From Qaidamihabitans albus (lineage in GTDB: Bacteria; Actinomycetota; Actinomycetes; Mycobacteriales; Pseudonocardiaceae): a stretch of DNA of 64,000 bases. This document shows, piece by piece, positions 38,010-47,234 of the stretch; the stretch's first letter is position 1, and each line of letters begins with the position of its first letter. Made by a program: the position numbers and the translations under genes. The notes under the pieces were generated by a model. The model made no database searches and had not been told where the DNA came from. It saw nothing but the letters and a program-made list of their open reading frames with translations. Location of the stretch: the NCBI RefSeq assembly GCF_016464705.1, contig NZ_JAEHOB010000010.1, positions 151,112 through 215,111 of the forward strand, in the 5' to 3' direction.

Positions 38010-38870
38010 TCAGCCGCAGTGCTCGAAGGGGCTCGTGTAGGACTCCGGGCCCACCGAGCCACCCCACTTCACGCAAGTCGAGCCGGCTGCCTGCCGCACC
38101 GGCCCGGCGTAGTAGGCGAAGTCACCCGAGTCGGTCTTCCTGGACGAGCCCTCCACCTCGAGGAAGGCCGAGACCGGGGACGCGGTGCCCACCGATGTGG
38201 CCTTCAGCGTCGTCACGCAGTTGTTCCGGTTCGCCGAGTTGTACAGCAGATAGATCTTGCCCGCGGCTCCGAGCGCCGCCGAGTCGATCACCGAGAACCC
38301 CGAGCCGCAGACCTGCTCGGGCGTGTACGGGTTGCCACCGCAGTTGTTCCGGCTCGTGAAGTCGGTGTGGCCGTAGTAGGGCACCGCCACGCCATGCAGC
38401 ACGGCCTTCTGTGCCACCCCGTTGAGCCGCTGTTCGTAGTGCAGGTGCGGACCGGTGACGCCGCCGGTCGCGCCCGCCTTGCCGAGCTGCGTGCCGAGCG
38501 CGACCTGCTGGCCCACGCTCACCTGCTGGGCGGACAGGTGCGCGTAGCGCGTTCGCCAGCCGGAGCCGTGATCGACCTCGACCCACCGCCCGTAGCTGAT
38601 ACTCCCCTCGTTCGCCACCCGCGTGACCGTGCCGGCGGCCGAGGCCAGTACGGGCATGCCGGTGATACCGCTTTTCTGGAAGTCCACCGAGTTCGCCGGA
38701 TTGTGGCCGCTGAAGGTCGCGGCGGTGACCGTGACGCCACACCTGAACGGGACCTGGAAACCGGGTGCGGCCGACGCGGTCGGCTGCCCGGCGACCACCA
38801 GCCCGAACGTGACGAGCGCGACCGTCACGGCGGCCGCGGCGCACCTTCTCAGCTTCGACATCGAGATCAT
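38010..38870 (-). CDS. Secreted M23-family peptidase with SapA-like C-terminal domain
   Basis: 286 aa. Signal peptide about 1-35 ending ASA-AP. Peptidase M23 (LytM fold) about 40-165: GHNPANSVDFQKS, YGRWVEVDHGSGWRTRYAHLS and HLHYEQ (HxH zinc motif). The first ligand motif is HNPANSVD rather than the textbook HxxxD; this form is seen in a streptomycete-type subfamily as I recall it. Residues about 190-286 (CGSGFSVIDS, IYLLYNSANRNNCV, SRKTDSGDFAYYAGPV, SPFEHCG) resemble spore-associated protein A. Start ATG 38868-38870 has CGGAGG upstream. Probably a cell-wall hydrolase anchored or targeted by the tail (inference). Confidence 0.88.
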   Translation of the reverse strand: MISMSKLRRCAAAAVTVALVTFGLVVAGQPTASAAPGFQVPFRCGVTVTAATFSGHNPANSVDFQKSGITGMPVLASAAGTVTRVANEGSISYGRWVEVDHGSGWRTRYAHLSAQQVSVGQQVALGTQLGKAGATGGVTGPHLHYEQRLNGVAQKAVLHGVAVPYYGHTDFTSRNNCGGNPYTPEQVCGSGFSVIDSAALGAAGKIYLLYNSANRNNCVTTLKATSVGTASPVSAFLEVEGSSRKTDSGDFAYYAGPVRQAAGSTCVKWGGSVGPESYTSPFEHCG

Positions 38871-38912
38871 CGATACCTCCGGGTAGCAGGGAACGCGCCG
38901 CGCTGGCCAAAC

Positions 38913-38958
38913 CTCGTGAGTGCCTACACGAGTGAGAACTCGGCTCAACACTCACGAG
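38913..38958. repeat. 46-bp palindrome, copy 2
   Basis: Same arms as copy 1 (CTCGTGAGTG / CACTCACGAG outer; CGAGT / ACTCG inner). It lies 11 nt downstream of the X-Pro peptidase stop and 42 bp upstream of the M23 peptidase start, both on the minus strand; the only copy between co-directional genes, which fits a terminator for the upstream gene. Confidence 0.9.
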
Positions 38959-38969
38959 TAGTGCTTGCG

Positions 38970-40721
38970 CTAGAAGGCGTTACGCAGGCCCGCCTTGCCA
39001 CCGACCACCGGCAGGGTCACCGATGTCCGGGTGAGGTCGATCGCCAGTTCGGTGCCCGGCGGGGGCCGCAGCGTGAAGTCGTGGTCGCTGGAGGCGAGCA
39101 TGAACTCCAGCCGGTGCCCCGCGGGAAGGACGTAGTCCTTCGGCTGCAGCTCGAACGACACCCGGTAGGGCACGCCCGGCCGGATCGGCAAGGTCCGCGC
39201 GGGATGTCTGCGGTTCTGCGGATCGGTCCAGCCCCTGGTGATGATGTGTGCCGTGCCGTCCGGCGCGCGGTCCACGAGCACACCGGTCACGTTCGCCGCA
39301 GGCCGGTCGAACGAGATGGCCAGATCGACCACCGGCGTGCCGCTCAGCCGCACCGGCCTGCGCGCGGCATCGGTGGTGTAGGAGAGCCGGTGCGGCGAGT
39401 CCGGCTGGCCGGCCAGTTGCTCGATGGTCTTCGTCGCGTCGTCGGTCAGCCGCTCGATCCTCGGCCGGCCGTGGTGGCCGCGCAGGTCGAGCTCGCCCCC
39501 CGTCCCCGGGTGCACGGTCGCGTCCCGGGCCGCGGGCGCAGGCCAGTCCCACTCGTCGGTCCACGACATGTCCTCGCGCTGGATCGTCGCCTTCGGCTCG
39601 TACTGGATGCCGTTGGGCACCCCGTAGAGGTAGTGGGAGAACCACCGGTTGAGCGTGACCAGCCACGCATCCCGGCGCAGCGAGTACGGGTCGGCGTGCC
39701 CGGCCTGGTGCAGCCAGATCTTGCGCTCGACGCCGTGCGCCCGCAGCGCCTCGTACCATTTCGCGACCTGGCTGGTGGTGACGTTCCAGTCGTTCAGGCC
39801 GTGCACGGCGAGCACCGACGCGCGCACGTCGCCGACGTCGTTCAGGTAGTTCCGCTCGTCCCAGAAGGCGCTGTAGTCACCGGTGACCCGATCCTGCTCG
39901 GCGGCGAGCCCTTCGATCACCGGACGGCAGATCTCGCGATCGGCACGGGTGTAGACGTACTCGGCGAGCACGTCCGCGTCCTCGCCCTGATAGCCGCCCG
40001 GCGCCACCACGGCCCCGTCCTCGCGGTAGTAGTCGTACCAGCTGGAGATCGCCGCGATCGGCACGATCGTCTCGAGGCCCTCGACACCGGTGGTGGCAAC
40101 CGCGTTCGGCAGCGTGCCGTTGTAGGAGACCCCCATCATCGCGGTCTTGCCGGTGGTCCAGTCGGCGACCGCGGGTGCCCCCGACTCGTCCCGTGCGGCG
40201 GCCCTGCCGTTGAGCCAGTCCACAACGGACCGCGCACCGATGGTCTCGTTCTCGCCGCCGGTGGTCGGGCATCCGGTGGAGGCACCGCTGCCGAGCGACT
40301 CGGCGTAGACCACCGCGAATCCACGGGAGACGAGATACTCCTCGTACCGCCAGGAGATCTGCGGCATCGGCCGGCCCCGCTCGGGCACGTACAGCTCCAC
40401 GTCGACGTCGTGGTTGGTGATCTCGTTGCCGCCCGCGTAGTAGGGGCTCGCCTGATACACGACCGGTACCCGCAGGCCCTGCTCGGTGGCTCGTGGCCGG
40501 ACGACCTCCACGTGCACCTCGTCGTCGGCGCCGTCGTGGTCGCTGTCCACGGGCGCGCGCACCCACAGGCTTTCCCGCACCACGTCGGCCGGGTCGAAGA
40601 CGGGCTGGGCGGCGCCACCGGAGAACACCGGTCCCTGCGGGGGGTCCGCCTGTGCCGCGACGGAGGTCAGCGGCAGCACGAGCACCACGGCGAGCAGCAG
40701 GGACAACCGCGCGGATTTCAC
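38970..40721 (-). CDS. Secreted Xaa-Pro dipeptidyl-peptidase (S15)
   Basis: 583 aa. Signal peptide 1-25 (LLLAVVLVLPLTSVAAQA). Alpha/beta-hydrolase domain with nucleophile S199 in GVSYNGTL, acid in HGLNDWNV and His in QAGHADPYSL; C-terminal jelly-roll domain typical of CocE/X-Pro peptidases (about 430-583, PKDYVLPAGHRLEFMLASSDHD). A DSDHDGADDE stretch near residue 59 looks like a calcium-binding loop. Removes X-Pro dipeptides from extracellular peptides by family. Divergent from the serine hydrolase gene across about 106 bp. Confidence 0.92.
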   Translation of the reverse strand: MKSARLSLLLAVVLVLPLTSVAAQADPPQGPVFSGGAAQPVFDPADVVRESLWVRAPVDSDHDGADDEVHVEVVRPRATEQGLRVPVVYQASPYYAGGNEITNHDVDVELYVPERGRPMPQISWRYEEYLVSRGFAVVYAESLGSGASTGCPTTGGENETIGARSVVDWLNGRAAARDESGAPAVADWTTGKTAMMGVSYNGTLPNAVATTGVEGLETIVPIAAISSWYDYYREDGAVVAPGGYQGEDADVLAEYVYTRADREICRPVIEGLAAEQDRVTGDYSAFWDERNYLNDVGDVRASVLAVHGLNDWNVTTSQVAKWYEALRAHGVERKIWLHQAGHADPYSLRRDAWLVTLNRWFSHYLYGVPNGIQYEPKATIQREDMSWTDEWDWPAPAARDATVHPGTGGELDLRGHHGRPRIERLTDDATKTIEQLAGQPDSPHRLSYTTDAARRPVRLSGTPVVDLAISFDRPAANVTGVLVDRAPDGTAHIITRGWTDPQNRRHPARTLPIRPGVPYRVSFELQPKDYVLPAGHRLEFMLASSDHDFTLRPPPGTELAIDLTRTSVTLPVVGGKAGLRNAF

Positions 40722-40827
40722 CAGAGACCCCCAAGTCGGACACGGCGGACATCGGTGAACCGACCCTCACCGCGCCGCCTGACGGTGTCAAGGAATACCG
40801 CCCAGGAACCGACTAAAGACGGTCCCG

Positions 40828-41793
40828 TTGCCGCACCTTGACCGGAGCGTGGCTGCGGATCACGCCGAACGGTGGTGCGATGGAGTGGTGCGACGGCGTC
40901 CGGTCATCCTGGGCCTGACGGCCGCCGGCCTGGCGGCCGTCGTGGGTGCGGCGTGGCTGCTCGCGCGCCCCGGCGGGGGCACCGGGCCGCCGCCGGCCAC
41001 GGAGACACCCTCGGCGCCGGTCTCGGCGCCCGTGGTGCGGCCACCGGTGACGGGCGAGGACCGGTCCGCGCTCGCCGAGGCCGTGTCGGCGGCCGTGCAC
41101 CAGGTGGTGCCGGGCACCGAGATCGGGCTCGCCGTCCACGATCGCCGCACCGGCTCGGCGCTGACCGGCGTCAACGCCGGCCGGCAGTTCTACGCGGCAT
41201 CGGTGGTCAAGCTCCTGATCGCCATCCACGTGCTGCGTGCGGACGAATGGACGGTGCCGGGCGGAGCGGAACGGGACGATCTCGTGGCGATGCTCTCGGC
41301 CAGCGCCGACGGCGTCGCCTCGGCGTTGTGGGACGCCCACGGCGGCCCCGCCATCAGCAGCGAGATGGCCGGGCTCATCGGCCTGCGGCACACCAGTCCG
41401 CCGCGAATCCCGCACCAGTGGGAGTTGACCAGGATGAGCCCGGGCGACGTGGTCGCGGTGTACGAGTACATCGGCGACGCGATGCCCGGGCACGCGCGCG
41501 AGTTCGTTCTCGCGGCGCTCGCCGAACCCGCCGACCCCGCGGCCGACGGGTTCGACCAGCTCTTCGGCGTTCCCGAGGGCCTGCCCGGAGGTGGACGTGC
41601 GGTCAAGCAAGGCTGGATGCGCGTCGACGACGGACTCGTGCTCAACTCCACCGGGCTCGCCGGTGACGAGGGGCGGTTCGTGGTGGCACTGCTGACCCGG
41701 CAGCCCGGCGGCACCGGCTTCGCCGAGGGCCGCGCCGCCGTCACGGCCGGTATCGCGGCGCTCGCACCGACGCTGACCGCAGACGGCAACTGA
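40828..41793 (+). CDS. Membrane-anchored serine hydrolase (beta-lactamase/PBP-like)
   Basis: About 321 aa. Membrane helix ILGLTAAGLAAVVGAAWLLA near the N-terminus, a Thr/Pro-rich linker, then a class-A-like serine hydrolase domain: SxxK in AASVVKLL, a likely SxD in SASADGVA, and KQG in place of KTG near residue 265 (GRAVKQGWM). The altered third motif suggests a peptidase-like or non-beta-lactamase role. Start uncertain: TTG 40828 with AAAGACGG upstream, or GTG at 40885/40888 directly before the basic anchor. Confidence 0.75.
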   Translation: MPHLDRSVAADHAERWCDGVVRRRPVILGLTAAGLAAVVGAAWLLARPGGGTGPPPATETPSAPVSAPVVRPPVTGEDRSALAEAVSAAVHQVVPGTEIGLAVHDRRTGSALTGVNAGRQFYAASVVKLLIAIHVLRADEWTVPGGAERDDLVAMLSASADGVASALWDAHGGPAISSEMAGLIGLRHTSPPRIPHQWELTRMSPGDVVAVYEYIGDAMPGHAREFVLAALAEPADPAADGFDQLFGVPEGLPGGGRAVKQGWMRVDDGLVLNSTGLAGDEGRFVVALLTRQPGGTGFAEGRAAVTAGIAALAPTLTADGN

Positions 41794-41954
41794 GCCAACT
41801 GAGCGGTGGTGAGCCCGCCTCACGGCGGCGCTATGCTCGGCCGCGCGATGAGAGCAGCACCCCCTTTCCGAACGGGACATCAGCAGCCAGGATCCAGCGG
41901 CGGGTCATCGCCGCCGCCGAGACCGAACTCGCGCGGAGCAACCAGGTCGCGCCC

Positions 41955-42956
41955 GTGGACGTCCTGTGCGGGATCGGCTGGCTGACCGGCAACGTGGTCG
42001 ACGACTGGCGCGCCGGCCGGGCACCCGATCTCGCCTGCCGCGCCACCGTCGGCGACGACAAGCTCGCCACCGCGCTCGGCTACCTGCGCGAGTGGGCCGA
42101 AGAACGCGGACTGCTGCCGAGCGAGATCGCCTACCTCGCTCGCACGCGGGACACCCGGCCGCTTCGCTTCACCGCGAACGGCGACGACGACACGGAATGC
42201 GCCTTCCGCACGCACTGGGTGTCACCGGCACTGCCCGAGACACGCCGCGAGCGGCTGCGGGCACAGCAGAGCAAGGCGCCCGACCTGGCCGTCTTCTCAT
42301 CGCCGCGCGACTGGACCTGCGCGGGCTGCGGAGTGGACGCGGAGGCAGGCGAGTTCCTCCTCGAGGAGGACGGCGACCCGCTTTGCCTGGCCTGCGCGGA
42401 CTTCGACCACCTCACGTTCCTGCCGTCCGGCGATGCCGCGCTGTCCCGGCGCGCCCGCAAGGAGAGCACCCTCTGTGTACTCGTGCTGCGCTTCGACCGC
42501 AGGCGGAAGCGTTACCAGCGGCGCGGAATCCTCGTCGAGCGGGTCGCGCTGGAACGTGCCGAGGAACAGTGCCTTGCCGACACGGACGCACGCCTCCGGC
42601 GCCGGGCCCGCGACGCCAAACGGCGGGCCGGGCAGGACGTGGCCTTCCAGGCCCGCCTCACCGACGAGGTCCGGCGACTGTTCCCCGGCTGCCCGGAGCA
42701 GCGCGCCAGGGCCATCGCCGAGCACGCCGGTACCCGCGGCAGCGGCAGGGTGGGCCGCTCGGCCGCGGGCCGCGCTCTCGACGAGGACGCGATCCGGCTC
42801 GCGGTCGTCGCATCCGTCCGGCATCAGGACACCGCTTACGACGACCTGCTGATGTCCGGGGTACCACGCGCACTCGCCAGGGAGGAGATCAGCGAGCAGA
42901 TCGACCGGGTGCTGCGGCGCTGGGAGTCACCCCGTGGACCGAATCGGACCGCCTGA
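41955..42956 (+). CDS. DUF2293 domain-containing protein (start uncertain)
   Basis: 333 aa from GTG 41955. The N-terminal part (VDVLCGIGWLTGNVVDDWRAGR) and a CAGC...CLAC zinc-ribbon-like pair are present, and the C-terminal DUF2293 block (RLTDEVRRLFPGCPEQRARAIAEHAG, then HQDTAYDDLLMSG). The frame upstream of 41955 stays open and reads IQRRVIAAAETELARSNQVAP, which matches the family's true N-terminus, yet contains no ATG, GTG or TTG until the preceding gene. Either a rare start or a frameshift near the C5T3 run at 41860-41867 is likely. Function unknown; overlaps the CBS gene by 30 nt tail to tail. Confidence 0.8.
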   Translation: MDVLCGIGWLTGNVVDDWRAGRAPDLACRATVGDDKLATALGYLREWAEERGLLPSEIAYLARTRDTRPLRFTANGDDDTECAFRTHWVSPALPETRRERLRAQQSKAPDLAVFSSPRDWTCAGCGVDAEAGEFLLEEDGDPLCLACADFDHLTFLPSGDAALSRRARKESTLCVLVLRFDRRRKRYQRRGILVERVALERAEEQCLADTDARLRRRARDAKRRAGQDVAFQARLTDEVRRLFPGCPEQRARAIAEHAGTRGSGRVGRSAAGRALDEDAIRLAVVASVRHQDTAYDDLLMSGVPRALAREEISEQIDRVLRRWESPRGPNRTA

Positions 42957-43376
42957 GATGTAGGCCTCGAGCTGTTCCTGGTTCTCCTCAAGCTCGTTCA
43001 TGCGGGTCTTCACCACGTCGCCGATGCTGATGATCCCGGCGAGCCTGCGGTCGACGAGCACGGGGATGTGCCGGATCCGCCGCTCCGTCATCACCACGCT
43101 GAGCTGGTCGACGGAGTCCTGCGGACTGCACGTGGCGACGAGGGTGGTCATGATCTCGCCGACGACCCGGGAGAGCAGTGCGGGTCCGTGCTCGTGCAGC
43201 CGGCGAACCACGTCACGCTCGGACACGATGCCCGCGACGGCGCCGTCGGCGTCGACAACGACCAGCGCACCCACGTTGTGTTCCGCCAGGCGGGCGAGCA
43301 ACTCGGTCACGGTCGTTTCCTGGGTGACCGTGGCCACCTCTGCCCCTTTGTTCCGCAACAGGTCGGCAATCCGCAT
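42927..43376 (-). CDS. CBS-pair protein
   Basis: 149 aa consisting of two CBS motifs (about 8-65 and 75-130) and an acidic C-terminal helix. Typical phrases VGALVVVDADGAVAGIVSERDVVRRL and RHIPVLVDRRLAGIISIGDVV. Such stand-alone CBS pairs bind adenine nucleotides and act as sensors; the partner is unknown. ATG 43374-43376 with GGAGGAG upstream. Its 3' end overlaps the DUF2293 gene by 30 bp. Confidence 0.92.
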   Translation of the reverse strand: MRIADLLRNKGAEVATVTQETTVTELLARLAEHNVGALVVVDADGAVAGIVSERDVVRRLHEHGPALLSRVVGEIMTTLVATCSPQDSVDQLSVVMTERRIRHIPVLVDRRLAGIISIGDVVKTRMNELEENQEQLEAYISGGPIRSTG

Positions 43377-43467
43377 GAAGTCTCCTCCCGCCCGAGGTGA
43401 GCTGACTCACACAGGTTAGTGCCCGTCCGGACGCGGCAAAAGGCCACAACCGGTGCCGCGCCCGTCG

Positions 43468-44397
43468 TCAGGCGACCTCCGCGGCCGGCGCGTCCCAAGT
43501 GTTGCAGGCGGCGGTCGAGTTCGCCTCGAAACCTGCGTGCGCCCAGCGGAGCTGGTTCTCCAGCGTGCCGTGCGTCTCGCTGTCGACACTGTTGCGGAAG
43601 TCCGCGACGGCCTCCTCGGCCTGCGCGCGCGGCACCGAACCGCGTCCGGCGGCGCTGGCGAGGAAGAGCCCGGCGAAGCAGTTCGCCTGCAACTCGATGC
43701 GCCGGGTGAGCTCCAGTTCCTCCGGCGCAGCCTGCTCGACCCCCCGCAGCTCGCGCGCGACGGCCTCCAGCATCCCGCTGAGGTACTGCACGTGGTGGCC
43801 GTACTCGTGTGCCAGCACCGCCAGGTGGGCGGGCCGGTACAGCCCGAGGTAGTCCAGCAGGCGATCACTCGGCATGTAGATGGTCTCGTCGCTGCCGCAG
43901 TAGAACGCGGTGGCCTCGTCCTCACCGGGCATGTCCCCGCACTCGCCGCCACCGTCCGGCCGGAGGTCCAGCTCGGCATCGTCGAACGTGGCCCCCGCGC
44001 CCTCCAGCACCGGCCGCCACGCCTCGTCGAGGCAACCGAGCGCCGCTTCGTAGAAGCCGCGCAGCCGCGCCTGTGACCAGTCGAGCTCGGGCAGCACACA
44101 CGTCACGTCCTGCAGGCTCATCCGGTCGGTCAGCAGCGGATTCGTCCCCAGCGCCGCGGCCCGCGGAGGGGCGGCCTCCCCGGACGCCGGGCCCACCGGC
44201 GGGGCGATGACCACCCCGGGCCCGGCACCCGGAGCGACCAGCGCGGTGCCGGCGACCGGCCTGGTCGCCCTGCCAGCCAGCGCCACCACCCCGACGAGGG
44301 CCAGCACGAGCGCGAGCACGCCGGCGATCGCGAACGGGGAGTTGCGGACCGGCGGCCCGGCCGGGAAGGATCCGGGCCGGTCGTCGAATCCGTCCAC
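43468..44397 (-). CDS. Neutral zinc metallopeptidase, membrane-anchored
   Basis: About 309 aa. Membrane helix SPFAIAGVLALVLALVGVVAL near the N-terminus, then an extracytoplasmic domain with the zincin motif AHEYGHHVQYLSG and downstream ELQANCFAGLFLAS, the signature of the putative neutral zinc metallopeptidase family (YpfJ type). Start uncertain: GTG 44395-44397 leaves room for a promoter; ATG 44494-44496 would put the start codon back-to-back with the divergent oligopeptidase start. Substrate unknown. Confidence 0.85.
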   Translation of the reverse strand: MDGFDDRPGSFPAGPPVRNSPFAIAGVLALVLALVGVVALAGRATRPVAGTALVAPGAGPGVVIAPPVGPASGEAAPPRAAALGTNPLLTDRMSLQDVTCVLPELDWSQARLRGFYEAALGCLDEAWRPVLEGAGATFDDAELDLRPDGGGECGDMPGEDEATAFYCGSDETIYMPSDRLLDYLGLYRPAHLAVLAHEYGHHVQYLSGMLEAVARELRGVEQAAPEELELTRRIELQANCFAGLFLASAAGRGSVPRAQAEEAVADFRNSVDSETHGTLENQLRWAHAGFEANSTAACNTWDAPAAEVA

Positions 44398-44494
44398 AGT
44401 GTCCAAGGTGTCCAAGGTGCACGCAGCATATCCCGGTCCGGGCCCGGCCGGATCACGAATCGGGAACGCGGTGGCACCTGGCAGACTGGGGCGC

Positions 44495-46528
44495 ATGACT
44501 GACAGCGCGTCGGCGGACGACCCCTACCTCTGGCTCGAGGACGTCACCGGTGATCGCGCACTCGAATGGGTCCGGGAGCGCAACGCCGAGACGGTCGGCG
44601 AGCTCACCCACGGTGACCGGTTCGCGGGGCTGCGCGCCGAGCTCCGCGAGGTGCTCGACGCCGACGACCGGATACCGTATGTCCGCCGCCGCGGCGAGTA
44701 CCTCTACAACTTCTGGCAGGACGCCGAGCACCCGCGCGGCCTGTGGCGCCGCACCACCCTCGAGGAGTACCGCGGGCCGGATCCCGACTGGCAGCCGCTG
44801 CTCGACGTGGACGCCCTCGCCGAGACCGAGGGCGAGAACTGGGTGTGGCAGGGCGCGACGGTGCTGCGGCCGGGGTTGCGGCGCTGCCTCGTCGAGCTGT
44901 CCCGCGGTGGGGCCGACGCGACGGTCGTGCGCGAGTTCGACCTGGAGCGGCGCGAGTTCGTGCCCGGCGGGTTCGAGCTGCCCGAGGCCAAGAGCTCGGT
45001 CAGCTGGATCGACGAGGACCGGATCTACGTCGGAACGGATTTCGGTGCGGGTTCGCTGACCAGCTCGGGCTACCCGCGGCTGGTCAAGGAGTGGCGGCGC
45101 GGCACCCCGCTGGCGGCGGCCACCCTCGTGTTCGAGGGCAAGCCGGACGACGTCGCGGTCCGCGGTCTGCACGATCCCACCGAGGGCTGGGAACGTGACG
45201 TGGTCCGGCGCAGCATCGACTTCTACCGCTCGGAGCTGTACCTGCGCACAGGCGACGGGTTCGTGCGGGTGGACGTCCCGGACGACGCCAACGCCTCGCT
45301 GTACCGGGAGTGGCTGCTGGTGCGCACCCGTTCCCCGTGGCGCACCGGCGGCGCTGAGCATCCCGCGGGCGCGCTGCTGGCGATCCGGCTCGACGACTTC
45401 CTGGCCGGCGCGCGGGAGCTCACCGTGCTGTTCGAACCCGACGCGCACACCTCCCTCGACTACTACGCCTGGACCCGGCACCACCTCGTACTCGGCACGC
45501 TGAACGACGTGAAGACCCGGCTCAGGGTGCTCACGCCGGGGGCGGACGGGTGGCGGGACGAACCGCTCGCGGGCGTGCCTTCCGTCGGCGCCGTCGACCT
45601 GGTCGGCACCGAGCCGCACCGGGACGACGAGTTCCTGCTCGACATCAGCGGGTTCACCGCTCCTTCGGCGCTGGTCCGCGGGCACATCGGCGGCGAGCTG
45701 GAAACGCTCAAGCAGGCGCCGGCCTTCTTCGACAGCACGGGCCTTTCCGCCGAACAGCACTTCGCCACCTCGCACGACGGCACGCGGATCCCGTACTTCG
45801 TGGTGCGCGCCCCCGGCGGCGCGCCGGGGCCGACGCTGCTCACCGGCTACGGCGGTTTCGAGGTCTCGCTGACGCCCTCCTACAGCGGCGTCATCGGCCG
45901 GGGCTGGCTGGCCAGGGGTGGCACCTACGTCGTCGCGAACCTGCGTGGCGGCGGCGAGTACGGGCCGGACTGGCACAACCAGGCCGTCAAGGCGCACCGG
46001 CACCGGGTGTACGAGGACTTCGCCGCGGTCGCCGCCGACCTCGTCGAGCGGGGCATCACCACGCCCGCGCAACTGGGCATCCAGGGTGGCAGCAACGGCG
46101 GACTGCTGACCGGCGTCATGCTCACCCGGTACCCGGAGCTGTTCGGCGCGATCGTCAGCCAGGTCCCCTTGCTGGACATGCGCCGCTACCACCGGCTGCT
46201 GGCCGGCGCATCGTGGATGGCGGAGTACGGAAACCCGGACGAGCCGGCGGAATGGGCCTACATCGGCGAGTACTCGCCGTACCAGAACGTCCACAGTGGA
46301 CGGAACTACCCGCCGACGCTGTTCGTGACCTCCACCCGGGACGACCGGGTACATCCGGGGCACGCCCGGAAGATGGTCGCACTGCTGCGCGAGTACGGCT
46401 GCGACGTGCGCTACCACGAGAACATCGAGGGCGGCCACGGCGCGGCGGCGGACAACGCGCAACTGGCGTTCAAATGGGCGCTGGTGTTCGAGTTCCTGTG
46501 GGAGCAGCTCAACCGCGCCGGGCGCTGA
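44495..46528 (+). CDS. Prolyl oligopeptidase family protein (S9A)
   Basis: 677 aa cytoplasmic serine peptidase. Beta-propeller about 70-390, catalytic alpha/beta-hydrolase domain from about 400: GGGEYGPDWH, nucleophile in IQGGSNGGLL, Asp in STRDDRVHPGHA and His in EGGHGAAAD. Normal family length. ATG at 44495 (MTDSASADDPYLWLEDV is the standard N-terminus); frames extending to 44207 lie in the divergent gene. Tail overlaps the ferritin-like gene by 20 bp on the opposite strand. Confidence 0.94.
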   Translation: MTDSASADDPYLWLEDVTGDRALEWVRERNAETVGELTHGDRFAGLRAELREVLDADDRIPYVRRRGEYLYNFWQDAEHPRGLWRRTTLEEYRGPDPDWQPLLDVDALAETEGENWVWQGATVLRPGLRRCLVELSRGGADATVVREFDLERREFVPGGFELPEAKSSVSWIDEDRIYVGTDFGAGSLTSSGYPRLVKEWRRGTPLAAATLVFEGKPDDVAVRGLHDPTEGWERDVVRRSIDFYRSELYLRTGDGFVRVDVPDDANASLYREWLLVRTRSPWRTGGAEHPAGALLAIRLDDFLAGARELTVLFEPDAHTSLDYYAWTRHHLVLGTLNDVKTRLRVLTPGADGWRDEPLAGVPSVGAVDLVGTEPHRDDEFLLDISGFTAPSALVRGHIGGELETLKQAPAFFDSTGLSAEQHFATSHDGTRIPYFVVRAPGGAPGPTLLTGYGGFEVSLTPSYSGVIGRGWLARGGTYVVANLRGGGEYGPDWHNQAVKAHRHRVYEDFAAVAADLVERGITTPAQLGIQGGSNGGLLTGVMLTRYPELFGAIVSQVPLLDMRRYHRLLAGASWMAEYGNPDEPAEWAYIGEYSPYQNVHSGRNYPPTLFVTSTRDDRVHPGHARKMVALLREYGCDVRYHENIEGGHGAAADNAQLAFKWALVFEFLWEQLNRAGR

Positions 46529-47222
46529 GCACGTCGCGGATCACCGGCGCGGCGAGCCGGACGGCGTCCCGGGCGAACCCGGCCCGGCGCACGCCGAGGT
46601 GGCGCAGCGCGCGGCCGTGATCGAGGGTCACCGTCACGGTGGCGCCGAGGAACACGGCCCACCAGGCGAGGGCCACGGCCGGCCGGAGCACACCGGCGCG
46701 GCCGGCGAACAACGCGCGCAGGTGGTCGCGGTGGAACGGAACGTGCCGCCGCTCGTCGGCGAGAATGCGGTCCGCCACGTCCGCGGTGAGCGGGTCGTCC
46801 GCGCCGTCCCGGAGCGCACGGTAGTACCGCAGGGCGATCACCTCGGCCACCATCAGCACCAGTAGTTCCAGGCGCAGGCCGAGGGCCCGGCGCAAACGGA
46901 CGAACACCGTGTCGCTCCAGTGCGCCGCGATCGTCGGCGCGTTCGCGGCGGCCAGGAGCCGTGCCAGCAGGTCGGCGTGGTGCCGCTCCTCGGCCACGAA
47001 CAGCCGGACGGCGGAGGTGTAGTCGGCATCACCCGCTCGTGCCGCCTTACGGACGAGACCGGCTCCGTCGCCCGACTCACCGACCTGGAAACGCTGCACG
47101 CTGCGCACGACGGCGGGCGCGAGCCGGGCGCCCGCCGTCCAGTCCGGTCCCGTCTCCACGCGCCGGGCCTCGGACCGCGACTCGAACTCCCGCAGCCAGG
47201 TCACCGTTCGCATCACGAGCAT
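46509..47222 (-). CDS. Ferritin-like (diiron) protein
   Basis: 237 aa, predicted mostly helical. Two ExxH pairs, FVAEERHHADLL at about 83-94 and ILADERRHVPFH at about 150-161, plus EVIALRYYRAL between them, describe a four-helix-bundle diiron site of the ferritin-like/rubrerythrin-like kind. The C-terminal part has a hydrophobic helix (ALAWWAVFLGATVTVTL). ATG 47220-47222 preferred (GGGGAG upstream); the frame to 47276 passes through a hairpin. Enzymatic role not identifiable. Confidence 0.78.
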   Translation of the reverse strand: MLVMRTVTWLREFESRSEARRVETGPDWTAGARLAPAVVRSVQRFQVGESGDGAGLVRKAARAGDADYTSAVRLFVAEERHHADLLARLLAAANAPTIAAHWSDTVFVRLRRALGLRLELLVLMVAEVIALRYYRALRDGADDPLTADVADRILADERRHVPFHRDHLRALFAGRAGVLRPAVALAWWAVFLGATVTVTLDHGRALRHLGVRRAGFARDAVRLAAPVIRDVLSARRG

Positions 47223-47234
47223 GCCCCCCAATCT

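Noticed and set aside
37428..40841. 1137-codon plus-strand open frame
   Set aside because: Runs antisense through three well-supported genes (DUF4192, M23 and X-Pro peptidases); low-complexity Arg/Pro/His composition.
44397..44417. Tandem GTGTCCAAG at the metallopeptidase start as a possible operator
   Set aside because: Only two short copies and they are readable as codons (Leu-Asp-Thr repeats) if the longer start is used; insufficient support.
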